From Oscillospiraceae bacterium (lineage in GTDB: Bacteria > Bacillota > Clostridia > Oscillospirales > Ruminococcaceae), in NCBI GenBank assembly GCA_017473015.1, contig JAFUNP010000007.1, positions 1 through 64,000 of the forward strand: DNA of 64,000 nt, in the 5' to 3' direction. Shown here in pieces: positions 1-7,949 of the stretch. The notes beneath the pieces were generated by a model. It ran no database searches, was not told the origin of the DNA, and saw only the letters and a list, made by a program, of their open reading frames with translations. The translations under genes were made by a program, and so were the position numbers. Within the stretch, counting starts at the first letter, position 1; the number at the start of each line of letters is the position of its first letter.

Positions 1-54
1 CTCCGTCACGGCTTGCACCGTGCCACCTCCCTTTACACAAGGGAGGCTTTGGTG
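1..54. repeat. intergenic hairpin repeat, family A (copy 1)
   Basis: This stretch holds two adjacent inverted repeats, a CACGG/CCGTG stem and a CCTCCCTT/AAGGGAGG stem around TACAC. Nearly the same sequence returns in the opposite orientation at 16843-16902, and degraded copies lie at about 13700-13735 and 51915-51945. It is non-coding, lies between genes, and is of a kind common in Clostridia genomes. The copy may begin before the window. Confidence 0.75.
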
Positions 55-278
55 TATGTATAACCCACACCGCACGATACCCCAAAAGGTGTATATAAGT
101 GCGCCCTTACTATTATATAAATCCTCATTTGTTTGACTGTCCTATGAGTATTGCTCTTTACGCTGTGGTTTTGTGTTTGTGGTGTGTATTGTATAGCAAA
201 TTATAAATAGACAAAATTATTTTCAGATTTTATCTGTAAGTTATCTTATAATTTGTTTTCTTGTTTTTTGTTTAATAG

Positions 279-794
279 TTACTCCCACTCAGCTTTATGC
301 TGTTCCCACCACAGCGGGAAGTTGGAGTCTTTTGTGGAGAGAGTAGGTGTTACAAGGGAGCTCGCTATTAATGTTGAATTTGTTTCTGCATTAAAGGGTG
401 AAACCAATAAAGTTTCATGTGTACATCCCAAATGTAAAAGCTCTACTACATATGTTTTATTGGTTGTCCAATTTATACCAGAATAGTTCAAGTAGGTTTC
501 ATCGAAAGACATTTTTCCTTTTTCACTGTGAATACTTTTGAGTTGACCATACAAATACTTTATATTTTTACTGTTCGCAAGTAATTTGTCTTTGTCAAAG
601 GAAAAAACAATTTGATCCTCTTGCTTATAACCAAATGTTCGTGAAAATATTATACTTCTTGATATATTTTCTTTTGGAGTGTCATTTGTTGCCAAACATC
701 TGTTAAATATTGCCTGTACATTTTCTTCGGTTAGTTCCAGCGGCTTGAAGCCTTGTTCAGCGAGTTTTTTTGCATATTTGTCTCTTAATCCCAT
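279..794 (-). CDS. hypothetical protein, 171 aa
   Basis: I do not recognise this protein. It is predicted soluble, with no signal peptide or membrane segment. Its N-terminus is Lys/Glu-rich and helical (residues 1-30) and the rest is mixed. The start is supported by an AGAGGAAATAAGGG ribosome-binding region directly before the ATG. It is alone between the window edge and secA, and its DNA is visibly more AT-rich, with A/T-ending codons, than secA or the liv genes, which would fit a recently acquired or weakly expressed accessory gene. An open stretch of about 50 codons without a start, on the same strand just upstream (841-1000), could be the tail of a lost neighbour. Coding is likely; function is unknown. 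Confidence 0.6.
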   Translation of the reverse strand: MGLRDKYAKKLAEQGFKPLELTEENVQAIFNRCLATNDTPKENISRSIIFSRTFGYKQEDQIVFSFDKDKLLANSKNIKYLYGQLKSIHSEKGKMSFDETYLNYSGINWTTNKTYVVELLHLGCTHETLLVSPFNAETNSTLIASSLVTPTLSTKDSNFPLWWEQHKAEWE

Positions 795-1026
795 CCCTTA
801 TTTCCTCTTTCTTTTCTAATTTTGTTGCGATTTATCGGCGTTATTTTCCATATCTGTGCAGACATCGTAAATTTCCATTACCATAGATATTTTGGATGTG
901 ACCAATATAAATATCATCCGGTGTGAAAGCTGTATTTACATCAGACCCTGGTATTTGCTGTTCAATTTCAAATTTGTATAATCGAATATATAATGTATAT
1001 TATCATAATCGAGCCGAATACACAAG
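795..1026. other. gene-poor gap between hypothetical gene and secA
   Basis: No complete gene is seen here. On the minus strand one frame stays open for about 50 codons and ends with TAA at 841-843. Its translation has a protein-like composition but no start codon, because TGA and TAA stops precede it, so it may be a degraded 3' end. The rest is AT-rich spacer. Confidence 0.4.
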
Positions 1027-1060
1027 AACAGGCACAGCAGTACACTCTGCTATGCCTGTT
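1027..1060 (-). terminator. hairpin terminator after secA
   Basis: A 14-bp stem (AACAGGCACAGCAG with its near-perfect complement, loop TACACT) lies 67 bp past the secA stop. The T tract is weak on either strand. A very similar GGCACAGCAG stem ends the MFS gene at 39839-39866. Confidence 0.6.
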
Positions 1061-1126
1061 AATTGTTTTATAAATGCTGCCCTTTCATCAGGCCGCTTAT
1101 CTGTCTATTGCTATACCAGTATTTGT

Positions 1127-3988
1127 TTACTGTGGCAGTGGGCCTGCGCCTGGACGGCCGTGGCACTGTTTATACTTTTTGCCGCTGCCGCATGGACATG
1201 GGTCATTTCTGCCTATTTTCTGTACCTTTGCAGGCTGTTTTTTCCGTGCTCTCCGGCTGGCATCGTTTGTGCCGGTGATTACGGTGGTCTGCTGGCGTTT
1301 CAGGTTTTCAGGGTTTACAGGTATAGGGCGGAGAACCAGCATTTTTGCTGTTTCGTTGCGTATGTCTTCTATCATTTCGTCAAACATTGCGAAGCCCTCT
1401 GTGCGGTACACTGTGAACGGGTCATGCTGGCCGTAGCTTCTCAGCCCCATACCGCGGCGCAGCTCTTCCATTGCGTCCATATGGTCTGTCCATTTGTTGT
1501 CTACAGCTTTCAGCAGAACAATTCTTTCCAGCTCACGCATCACATCAGCACCGGCCAGTTCTTCTTTTACTTTCAGCAGGTTTATTGCGCGTGTAATCAG
1601 ATTTTCTGTCAGACCGTCGGCTGTCAGCGTGGCTCTTTCCGCATCTGTCCAGTTCCAGTCATTTTCATTCAGCAGTCTCCAGCCTATAAATGTGTTTTTC
1701 AGGCTGGTCAGGTTCCATTCCGCAGGGTCTTCTTCTGTACAGAATGAGTTTACAGTGTCGGTGATAGTCTGTGTCAGCATATTGCGCACTGTTTCAGACA
1801 CATCGCCGTCATTCAGCACTTCACTGCGCTGTTTGTAGATTATATCCCTCTGTGAGTTGAGAACCTCGTCATATTTCAGAACATTTTTACGTATGTCAAA
1901 GTTTCTGCCTTCTATTCTCTTCTGAGCTGACTCAATAGTGCTGTTTATCATTTTGTTTTCGATAGGCATTGTTTCGTCATAGCCCAGTTTTTCCATAATC
2001 CGGGTGGTTTTTTCGCCGCCGAACAGTCTCATCAGGTCATCTTCCAGTGAAACATAGAAGCGTGACTCACCTGGGTCACCCTGACGGCCGGAACGACCGC
2101 GCAGCTGATTGTCAATACGGCGTGACTCGTGTCTTTCTGTACCCAGAATCAGCAGACCGCCGGCTTCTTTTACCAGCTGAGCCTCCTGGTCATAAACAGG
2201 CTTCAGCAGCTCTGTTGCAGCGTTGTATTTTTCTCTGATTTCATACAGCTGCTTTTTGATATCCTCTGTTTTGCCCAGCTCTTCTATATCGATAAAGGAT
2301 GTGGCCCGTTCCAGTCGCGCCCGGCTGTAGTTGCTTTTCAGACGGTCAACAGCCTCTTTTGTAGCTTTATCCAGTTTGTCCCAGTTCAGGAACTGCTTCA
2401 CCTGGTTGTTTGTCAGCATTGCTTTCAGGTCGTACTCCAGGTTGCCGCCCAGCTTGATGTCAGTACCACGGCCGGCCATGTTTGTGGCTATAGTGATGGC
2501 GCCCCGTCTGCCTGCCTGAGCGATAATTTTGGATTCAGAATCCTGTTTTGCTCTGTCGGCGTTCAGCAGATTGGCATTGCGGATACCGCGCTTTTTCAGC
2601 ATATCATACAACACCTGTGATTTTTCTACAGTAACTGTACCTATCAGCACCGGCTGACCTTTTTCGTGGGCAGCGATTGCCTCGTCGATAACAGCGTTGA
2701 ATTTTGCTTTTTCTGTTTTGTAAACCACATCGTTGTGGTCAATTCTTTTTACATCCTTGTTTGTAGGTACTTCCACCACAGACAGACCGTAAATTTCCAG
2801 GAATTCTTCTGATTCGGTCATAGCTGTACCGGTCATGCCGGCCAGTTTAGGATACAGTCTGAAATAGTTCTGGTAGGTGATAGAGGCTACGGTTTTGTTT
2901 TCGTTCTGAACGCTGGTGCCTTCTTTGGCTTCGATAGCCTGGTGCAGGCCGTTGCCATAGCGGCGGCCTTCCATCAGACGGCCTGTAAATTCGTCTACGA
3001 TAACTATCTGTCTGTCCTTGATTACATAGTCAATGTCTTTTTTCATAATGGCATTGGCCTGGAGTGCCTGGGTGATGTAATGTGTCAGGGACATGTTTTC
3101 AGGGTCAGAATAGTTTTCAATGTTGAAATACTTTTCTGCTTTTTCAATACCGTGTTTTGTCAGTGTGGCCTGGCGTGCCTTTTCGTCCACGATAACATCC
3201 TGTTCGATTGTGTCCAGGTCTTCCTTGCTGTCATGTTCAGCGATTACATAATAGGACAGGCTTTTTGCAAATCTGTCAGCCAGACGGTAATTATCGGATG
3301 ATTTTTCACCCTGACCGGAGATAATCAGCGGTGTTCTTGCTTCGTCAATGAGGATGGAGTCCACTTCGTCCACCAGAGCAAAGTAAAACGGACGCTGTAC
3401 CTGGCTTTCTTTGTATACAACCATGTTGTCGCGCAGGTAGTCAAAGCCGAACTCGCTGTTTGTACCGTAAGTAATATCGCAGTTGTAGGCTTCTCTTTTT
3501 TCTTTTGCTTCCATGCCCGGCATGATAAGACCTACTGTCAGGCCCAGAAATTCGTACAGCTTGCCCATCCACATGCTGTCGCGCTCTGCCAGGTAATCGT
3601 TGACTGTAACCACATGTACACCTTTGCCTGTCAGGGCGTTCAGATATACCGGCAGTGTGGCCACCAGTGTTTTACCTTCACCGGTTTTCATTTCAGCTAT
3701 ATTGCCGCGGTGCAGTACTATGCCGCCTACAATCTGTACAGGGTAGTGCTTCATGTGCAGAACACGGCTGGCGCCTTCACGGCACACAGCATAGGCATCT
3801 GCCATAATATCTTCCAGTGTTTCACCGGCTGCCAGTCTGTCACGCAGCAGCTGTGTCTGCCGGCGCAGCTGGGCGTTGGACATAGCTGCATATTTGCTTT
3901 CCAATGCCAGCACGGAGTTTTTGATTGGTTCTATTTTCTTCAGCTCTTTTGTTTCGTAGCTGCCGAAAAGTTTCTTGATAAAAGACAT
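1127..3988 (-). CDS. secA: preprotein translocase ATPase SecA
   Basis: SecA is the cytoplasmic motor that uses ATP to push unfolded preproteins through SecYEG. The 953-residue protein has the full family layout: Walker A TGEGKTLV at residues 102-109, the DEVDSILIDEARTPL stretch of nucleotide-binding domain 1 near 207-221, a preprotein cross-linking domain, NBD2 with the NMAGRGTDI motif, and helical wing/scaffold regions. It ends in a zinc-binding SEC-C tail (NDPCPCGSGKKYKQCHG) that contacts SecB or ribosomes in other bacteria. The start follows AAGGAG. A minus-strand TTGACA-17-TAAAAT promoter lies at 4070-4098, so it is probably transcribed alone. The length is in the normal range and nothing is missing. 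Confidence 0.98.
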   Translation of the reverse strand: MSFIKKLFGSYETKELKKIEPIKNSVLALESKYAAMSNAQLRRQTQLLRDRLAAGETLEDIMADAYAVCREGASRVLHMKHYPVQIVGGIVLHRGNIAEMKTGEGKTLVATLPVYLNALTGKGVHVVTVNDYLAERDSMWMGKLYEFLGLTVGLIMPGMEAKEKREAYNCDITYGTNSEFGFDYLRDNMVVYKESQVQRPFYFALVDEVDSILIDEARTPLIISGQGEKSSDNYRLADRFAKSLSYYVIAEHDSKEDLDTIEQDVIVDEKARQATLTKHGIEKAEKYFNIENYSDPENMSLTHYITQALQANAIMKKDIDYVIKDRQIVIVDEFTGRLMEGRRYGNGLHQAIEAKEGTSVQNENKTVASITYQNYFRLYPKLAGMTGTAMTESEEFLEIYGLSVVEVPTNKDVKRIDHNDVVYKTEKAKFNAVIDEAIAAHEKGQPVLIGTVTVEKSQVLYDMLKKRGIRNANLLNADRAKQDSESKIIAQAGRRGAITIATNMAGRGTDIKLGGNLEYDLKAMLTNNQVKQFLNWDKLDKATKEAVDRLKSNYSRARLERATSFIDIEELGKTEDIKKQLYEIREKYNAATELLKPVYDQEAQLVKEAGGLLILGTERHESRRIDNQLRGRSGRQGDPGESRFYVSLEDDLMRLFGGEKTTRIMEKLGYDETMPIENKMINSTIESAQKRIEGRNFDIRKNVLKYDEVLNSQRDIIYKQRSEVLNDGDVSETVRNMLTQTITDTVNSFCTEEDPAEWNLTSLKNTFIGWRLLNENDWNWTDAERATLTADGLTENLITRAINLLKVKEELAGADVMRELERIVLLKAVDNKWTDHMDAMEELRRGMGLRSYGQHDPFTVYRTEGFAMFDEMIEDIRNETAKMLVLRPIPVNPENLKRQQTTVITGTNDASRRARKKQPAKVQKIGRNDPCPCGSGKKYKQCHGRPGAGPLPQ

Positions 3989-4069
3989 TTTGACTCCTTA
4001 TCTTTTCTTTATTGAAATCAGTATTTTACTGTATTTTACTGCTTTTACAGATTTTCTCTGTAATATATT

Positions 4070-4098
4070 ATTTTAATATAATGTGAGAATTGTGTCAA
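4070..4098 (-). promoter_or_regulatory. sigma-A promoter for secA
   Basis: On the minus strand, TTGACA (4093-4098) and TAAAAT (4070-4075) are separated by exactly 17 bp. They sit about 80 bp before the secA start in an AT-rich 309-bp divergent intergenic region. Confidence 0.7.
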
Positions 4099-4221
4099 AC
4101 TGTTTATAATACTAAAAATAAATATAATAAATTATGGACAAAAATCTAAAAATATTGATGTACTTTGTGAATTTGTTGCAATTTTAATCCAAAAATGTTA
4201 TAAATAAGTAACAAAAGTATA

Positions 4222-4250
4222 TTGTTTTATCTTTGTACTTAGGTTATAAT
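4222..4250 (+). promoter_or_regulatory. sigma-A promoter for the NifU-like/GGGtGRT operon
   Basis: TTGTTT (4222-4227) and a perfect TATAAT (4245-4250) have a 17-bp spacer. Transcription would start about 40 bp before the 4298 start codon. The -35 box is imperfect. Confidence 0.6.
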
Positions 4251-4297
4251 AATGGCAACAATGTTAAAAAAATATCAAATATTAAAGGAGAACAGTA

Positions 4298-4990
4298 ATG
4301 GTATACACACATGAAATTGAAAAAATGTGCAAAGTAACAAAAGGCTGTGACCATGGTCCTGCTCCTATCCCACAGGAAGGCGCATGGACTAAAGTTTATG
4401 AAATCAAAGATGTAAACGGCCTGTCTCACGGTGTGGGCTGGTGTGCACCACAGCAGGGCGCATGCAAACTGACACTCAATGTTAAAGACGGTATTATCCA
4501 GGAAGCCCTGGTTGAAACAATCGGCTGCTCCGGTATGACTCATTCCGCAGCTATGGCAGGCGAAATCCTCCCTGGCAAAACTCTGCTGGAAGCTCTGAAC
4601 ACTGACCTTGTTTGTGACGCTATCAACGTAGCTATGAGAGAAATCTTCAAACAGCTGGTTTACGGCAGAACACAGACAGCATTTTCCGAAGGCGGTCTGC
4701 CAATCGGTGCAGGTCTGGAAGACCTGGGCAAAGGCCTGCGCAGCCAGGTAGGTACAATCTACTCCAGCGGCGCTAAAGGCGTAAGATACCTGGAAATGGT
4801 AGAAGGTTACATCCTGTCTGTAGGTCTGGATGAAAACGGCGAAGCTATCGGTTACAAATTTGTTCAGCTGGGCAAAATGATGGAAGCTATCCGCAAAGGC
4901 GTTGACGCTAAAGAAGCATTTGAAAAGAATGTTGGTCAGTACGGCAGATATGATGATGCTGTTAAGTACATTGACCCACGTGCAGAATAA
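4298..4990 (+). CDS. NifU/IscU-like iron-sulfur cluster scaffold protein
   Basis: This 230-residue protein resembles U-type Fe-S scaffolds, on which a [Fe-S] cluster is built before transfer to apo-proteins. It has Cys residues in the N-terminal segment (MCKVTKGCDHG), a GWCAPQQGAC element near 45-55, and the scaffold-like GCSGMTHSA motif near 78-86, where IscU proteins carry a conserved Cys. The C-terminal third is a helical extension not typical of IscU. An AAAGGAG site 7 nt upstream fixes the start. The stop is followed 17 bp later by the GGGtGRT gene, and these two are a recurrent pair in Firmicutes and other anaerobes. The codon pattern suggests high expression. The role in cluster assembly is inferred from homology; the client is unknown. 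Confidence 0.85.
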   Translation: MVYTHEIEKMCKVTKGCDHGPAPIPQEGAWTKVYEIKDVNGLSHGVGWCAPQQGACKLTLNVKDGIIQEALVETIGCSGMTHSAAMAGEILPGKTLLEALNTDLVCDAINVAMREIFKQLVYGRTQTAFSEGGLPIGAGLEDLGKGLRSQVGTIYSSGAKGVRYLEMVEGYILSVGLDENGEAIGYKFVQLGKMMEAIRKGVDAKEAFEKNVGQYGRYDDAVKYIDPRAE

Positions 4991-5007
4991 TAGGGAGGGG
5001 CAAAATT

Positions 5008-6009
5008 ATGGCACATTTTGAAGGTTATGAAAGAAGAATAGCCAAAATTGAGGCCTCTATGGCCGCAAACGGCATCGAAAGCCTGGACGCAGCAAAAGAA
5101 CTTTGCCTGGCACACGGCATCGATGTTGAAGCAATCGTAAAAGGCGTACAGCCAATCGCATTTGAAAATGCAGTTTGGGCTTACACATACGGCGTTGCAC
5201 TGGCACTGAAAAAAGGTGCAAAAGTTGCTGCTGATGCAGCTGCAGTTATCGGCGAAGGTCTGGAAAGCTTCTGCGTTCCTGGTTCTGTTGCTGACGAAAG
5301 ACATGTTGGTCTGGGCCACGGTAACCTTGGCGCTATGCTGCTGAGAGAAGAAACAAAATGTTTCTGCTTCCTGGCAGGTCATGAAAGCTTTGCTGCTGCT
5401 GAAGGTGCTATCGGTATCGCAAGAAACGCAAACAAAGCAAGAAAAGAACCACTGCGTGTTATCCTGAACGGTCTGGGCAAAGATGCTGCTTACATCATCT
5501 CCAGAATCAACGGTTTCACATATGTGGAAACAGAATACGACTTCAAAACAAATACTGTTAATGTAGTAAGAGAAAAAGCATTCTCCAACGGTGACAGAGC
5601 AAAAGTTAAATGCTACGGCTCCAACGATGTTCTGGAAGGCGTTGGCATCATGAAAATGGAACATGTTGATGTTTCCATCACAGGTAACTCCACAAACCCA
5701 ACACGTTTCCAGCACCCTGTTGCAGGCACATACAAAAAATGGTGCTTTGAAAACGGCGTGAAATACTTCTCTGTTGCATCCGGCGGCGGTACAGGCAGAA
5801 CTCTGCACCCAGACAACGTTGCAGCAGGTCCAGCTTCCTACGGTATGACAGATACAATGGGCAGAATGCACGGCGACGCTCAGTTCGCAGGTTCTTCCTC
5901 CGTACCAGCTCACGTAGATATGATGGGCTTCATCGGCATGGGCAACAACCCAATGGTTGGTGCTACAGTTGCCTGCGCAGTTGCAGTTGAAAAAGCTCTG
6001 GAAGCTTAA
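5008..6009 (+). CDS. GGGtGRT protein (conserved, uncharacterised)
   Basis: The protein belongs to the GGGtGRT family, named for the motif seen here as GGGTGRT at residues 259-265 within SVASGGGTGRTLHP. It has 333 residues, no signal peptide and no membrane segments, and several Cys. Gly-rich loops and a conserved histidine-rich region (GLGHGNLGAML, LAGHESF) suggest ligand or nucleotide binding, but no reaction is established to my knowledge. It is co-transcribed with the NifU-like gene (17-bp gap, ribosome site GGGAGGGG) and followed by a strong terminator, so the pair forms a closed two-gene operon. Codon use is strongly biased (GGC, GCA, AAA, CTG), as in abundant proteins. The function is probably linked to Fe-S or radical chemistry by context only. 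Confidence 0.9.
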   Translation: MAHFEGYERRIAKIEASMAANGIESLDAAKELCLAHGIDVEAIVKGVQPIAFENAVWAYTYGVALALKKGAKVAADAAAVIGEGLESFCVPGSVADERHVGLGHGNLGAMLLREETKCFCFLAGHESFAAAEGAIGIARNANKARKEPLRVILNGLGKDAAYIISRINGFTYVETEYDFKTNTVNVVREKAFSNGDRAKVKCYGSNDVLEGVGIMKMEHVDVSITGNSTNPTRFQHPVAGTYKKWCFENGVKYFSVASGGGTGRTLHPDNVAAGPASYGMTDTMGRMHGDAQFAGSSSVPAHVDMMGFIGMGNNPMVGATVACAVAVEKALEA

Positions 6010-6029
6010 TTGAAATTGTTGCATAAATT

Positions 6030-6061
6030 AACAGCTGTCCTTATGGGCAGCTGTTTTTTAT
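6030..6061 (+). terminator. terminator of the NifU-like/GGGtGRT operon
   Basis: The stem ACAGCTGTCC/GGGCAGCTGT with a TTAT loop is followed by a run of six T. It starts about 20 bp after the GGGtGRT stop codon. Confidence 0.9.
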
Positions 6062-6231
6062 TCTGACGGATTGCTTTTGCGGCAGATAAACAGTGAATAA
6101 AAAAGATGTATTTCGATGAAAAACACCTGTTTTGTAAAGTGAGATTATTTGTACAAAGTGCAAAATTCACAGAAAAAATTACATTGATTTTGTAGCAATT
6201 TACAATAATTATTCAAAACATAGTTAATCAG

Positions 6232-6260
6232 TTGACAAATTTTTTTCTTAGGAATATAAT
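6232..6260 (+). promoter_or_regulatory. consensus sigma-A promoter for the 82-aa peptide gene
   Basis: A perfect TTGACA (6232-6237) and a perfect TATAAT (6255-6260) are separated by 17 bp. They lie 30 bp before the start of the small Cys-rich peptide gene. This is one of only a few full-consensus promoters in the window. Confidence 0.85.
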
Positions 6261-6290
6261 GCAGGAAAGAAAATGAAAGGGAGAACAGTT

Positions 6291-6539
6291 ATGACATACG
6301 CTTATACTACAGCTGGTTATAATTATGCAGACTGCGCTTATCAGTGCGGTAGTTCTTCCTGTGCAGATAATGTTATCAATGCGTGTGCTGCTCTTGGTGC
6401 GGTATGCGCTTTTCTTTTGGCTCTAATGGCTGTTATTATTAACATCGGCGCTATTATTAGCGTCATTATTAGCGTTGCTATTATTAGCATTATTATCCGT
6501 AATAACACCATATGTGCCAAAGAGGTATATTTATCGTAG
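6291..6539 (+). CDS. small Cys-rich hydrophobic peptide, 82 aa
   Basis: I do not recognise this peptide. The ATG at 6291 is chosen over the in-frame one at 6273 because AAAGGGAG sits 8 nt before it. The product begins with a Tyr-rich segment, then has Cys at 15, 19, 24, 32 and 39 (C-x3-C-x4-C-x7-C-x6-C). A hydrophobic stretch at 33-69 ends in a tandem IISV-type repeat, and the tail is short and charged with one more Cys (75). The DNA has matching in-frame ATTATTAGC repeats. It is monocistronic, bracketed by a consensus promoter and its own terminator, which argues that it is a real, well-expressed gene. Candidates are a small membrane protein, a metal- or redox-sensing peptide or a bacteriocin-like peptide; no processing or transport genes are adjacent. 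Confidence 0.65.
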   Translation: MTYAYTTAGYNYADCAYQCGSSSCADNVINACAALGAVCAFLLALMAVIINIGAIISVIISVAIISIIIRNNTICAKEVYLS

Positions 6540-6558
6540 TTTGTTTTTGAGAATAAAC

Positions 6559-6594
6559 ACGGCTGTACTCTTTGGGGTGCGGCCGTAATTTTTT
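6559..6594 (+). terminator. terminator after the 82-aa peptide gene
   Basis: The stem ACGGCTGTAC/GTGCGGCCGT (10 bp with two G-U pairs) is followed by AATTTTTT. It separates the peptide gene from the liv operon. Confidence 0.85.
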
Positions 6595-6659
6595 GGTACA
6601 GAACGGGAAACCGTTTTATATAAAATCGTTATAAAAAATAAAAATAAGAGGTACAGATT

Positions 6660-7820
6660 ATGAAAAAATTATTAAGTGTTCTTTTAGCAGCAGTCATGAT
6701 GCTCAGTACATTTACAGCATGCGGCGGCGGTTCAGCTGAAACTGAAACCGAAAGCGGCGAAAAAGTTCTTTTCATCGGCGGCTCCGGCCCACTTACAGGC
6801 GACTACGCCACATACGGCACATCCGTTAAAAACGGCGCTACACTGGCAATGGAAGAAATCAATGCCAAAGGCGGCACAAACGGCTACACACTGAAAGTTG
6901 TTGTTGAAGATGACCAGGCTGACCCACAGCAGGCAGTACAGGCTTACGCCACACTGATGGACGATGGCATGGATGTTTCCCTGGGCGGCACAACATCCGG
7001 CGCTTGTATCGCAATTACAGAAGAAGTTAAAAAAGACGGTCTTCTGATGCTGACACCATCCGGCAGCCAGCTGGAATGCACACAGTATGACAACTGTTTC
7101 CGCGTTTGTTTCGAAGACTCCAACCAGGGTCTCTACGCTGCAGACTTTATCAAAGACAACAATGTTGGCACAAAAGTGGCAATTCTCTACGAAAAATCCA
7201 ACGACTACTCCAACGGCCTGAAAGAAAGCTTTGTTGCACAGTCAGCAGTAAACGGTCTGGAAATCGTATGTGAAGAAGCATTTACAGACCAGTCCAACAC
7301 AGACTTCTCCGTACAGCTGCAGGCAGTTAAAAACTCCGGCGCAGACCTGCTGTTCCTCCCACTCTACGCACAGGAAGCAGCATATGTTATCACACAGGCA
7401 GCATCCATGGAACTGAACGTAACATTCTTTGGCTGCGACGGCCTTGACGGTATCCTTGAAAAAATCGGCGAAGAAAACAAAGCTCTTACAAACGGCGTTA
7501 TGCTGCTGACACCATTCGCAGCAGACAGCGCAACAGAACCTACAGCTTCCTTCACAAAAGCTTACACAGCTAAATACGGTGCTACACCTGACCAGTTTGC
7601 AGCAGATGCTTACGACGCAGTATACGCAATCGTTGCAGCATTTGAAAAAGCAGGCGTTGAACCAGAAACAGAAGGCTTTAATGAAGCAATGGTAAAAGCA
7701 ATGACAGAAATCGAAGTTGTTGGTACAACAGGTACAATGACATGGACACCAGAAGGTGAACCAGACAAAAATGCTACAGCAGTTGTTATCAAAGACGGCG
7801 CTTACGTAGCATTCCAGTAA
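6660..7820 (+). CDS. livK: branched-chain amino-acid ABC transporter, substrate-binding lipoprotein
   Basis: This is the extracellular receptor of a LIV-type ABC importer (Peripla_BP_6 fold), anchored to the outer membrane face by lipidation. The N-terminus is a lipoprotein signal, MKKLLSVLLAAVMMLSTFTAC, with the lipidated Cys at 21 and a Gly/Ser/Glu linker after it. The mature part has the family's GPLTGDYATYGTSVKNGATLA opening and a two-lobed length (386 aa in total). It is followed by livH-livM-livG-livF in the same orientation. A strong hairpin lies between this gene and livH, as is common where the receptor is made in excess. The start follows AAGAGGT. Leucine, isoleucine or valine is the likely ligand by family; related receptors also bind other amino acids or amides, so substrate is not certain. 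Confidence 0.92.
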   Translation: MKKLLSVLLAAVMMLSTFTACGGGSAETETESGEKVLFIGGSGPLTGDYATYGTSVKNGATLAMEEINAKGGTNGYTLKVVVEDDQADPQQAVQAYATLMDDGMDVSLGGTTSGACIAITEEVKKDGLLMLTPSGSQLECTQYDNCFRVCFEDSNQGLYAADFIKDNNVGTKVAILYEKSNDYSNGLKESFVAQSAVNGLEIVCEEAFTDQSNTDFSVQLQAVKNSGADLLFLPLYAQEAAYVITQAASMELNVTFFGCDGLDGILEKIGEENKALTNGVMLLTPFAADSATEPTASFTKAYTAKYGATPDQFAADAYDAVYAIVAAFEKAGVEPETEGFNEAMVKAMTEIEVVGTTGTMTWTPEGEPDKNATAVVIKDGAYVAFQ

Positions 7821-7896
7821 ATCGATGTTACTTTTGAACATTAATAAAGAATAAGAAAATAAATAAAGTATTTTATTAAAGAATTATAAATATAAG

Positions 7897-7934
7897 CAGC
7901 CGGGCGGTTTATCCGCCCGGGCTGTAAAATTTTT
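7897..7934 (+). terminator. hairpin between livK and livH (partial terminator)
   Basis: A GC-rich stem of 11 bp (CAGCCGGGCGG with complement, one bulged G, loop TTTAT) is followed by TAAAATTTTT, 16 nt before livH. It probably lets only part of transcription continue and protects the 3' end of the receptor mRNA. Confidence 0.75.
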
Positions 7935-7949
7935 AACCGGAGTGTAATT

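Noticed and set aside
923-1747. Plus-strand open frame of 274 codons over the 3' end of secA
   Set aside because: It is antisense to a complete SecA, including its conserved C-terminal zinc motif, and composition is Cys/Phe-rich noise.
4936-6024. Open frame of 362 codons on the minus strand opposite the GGGtGRT gene
   Set aside because: It is a shadow of strong codon bias. The translation is Cys/Phe/His-rich without any family-like motif, and the plus-strand gene has a promoter, ribosome site and terminator.
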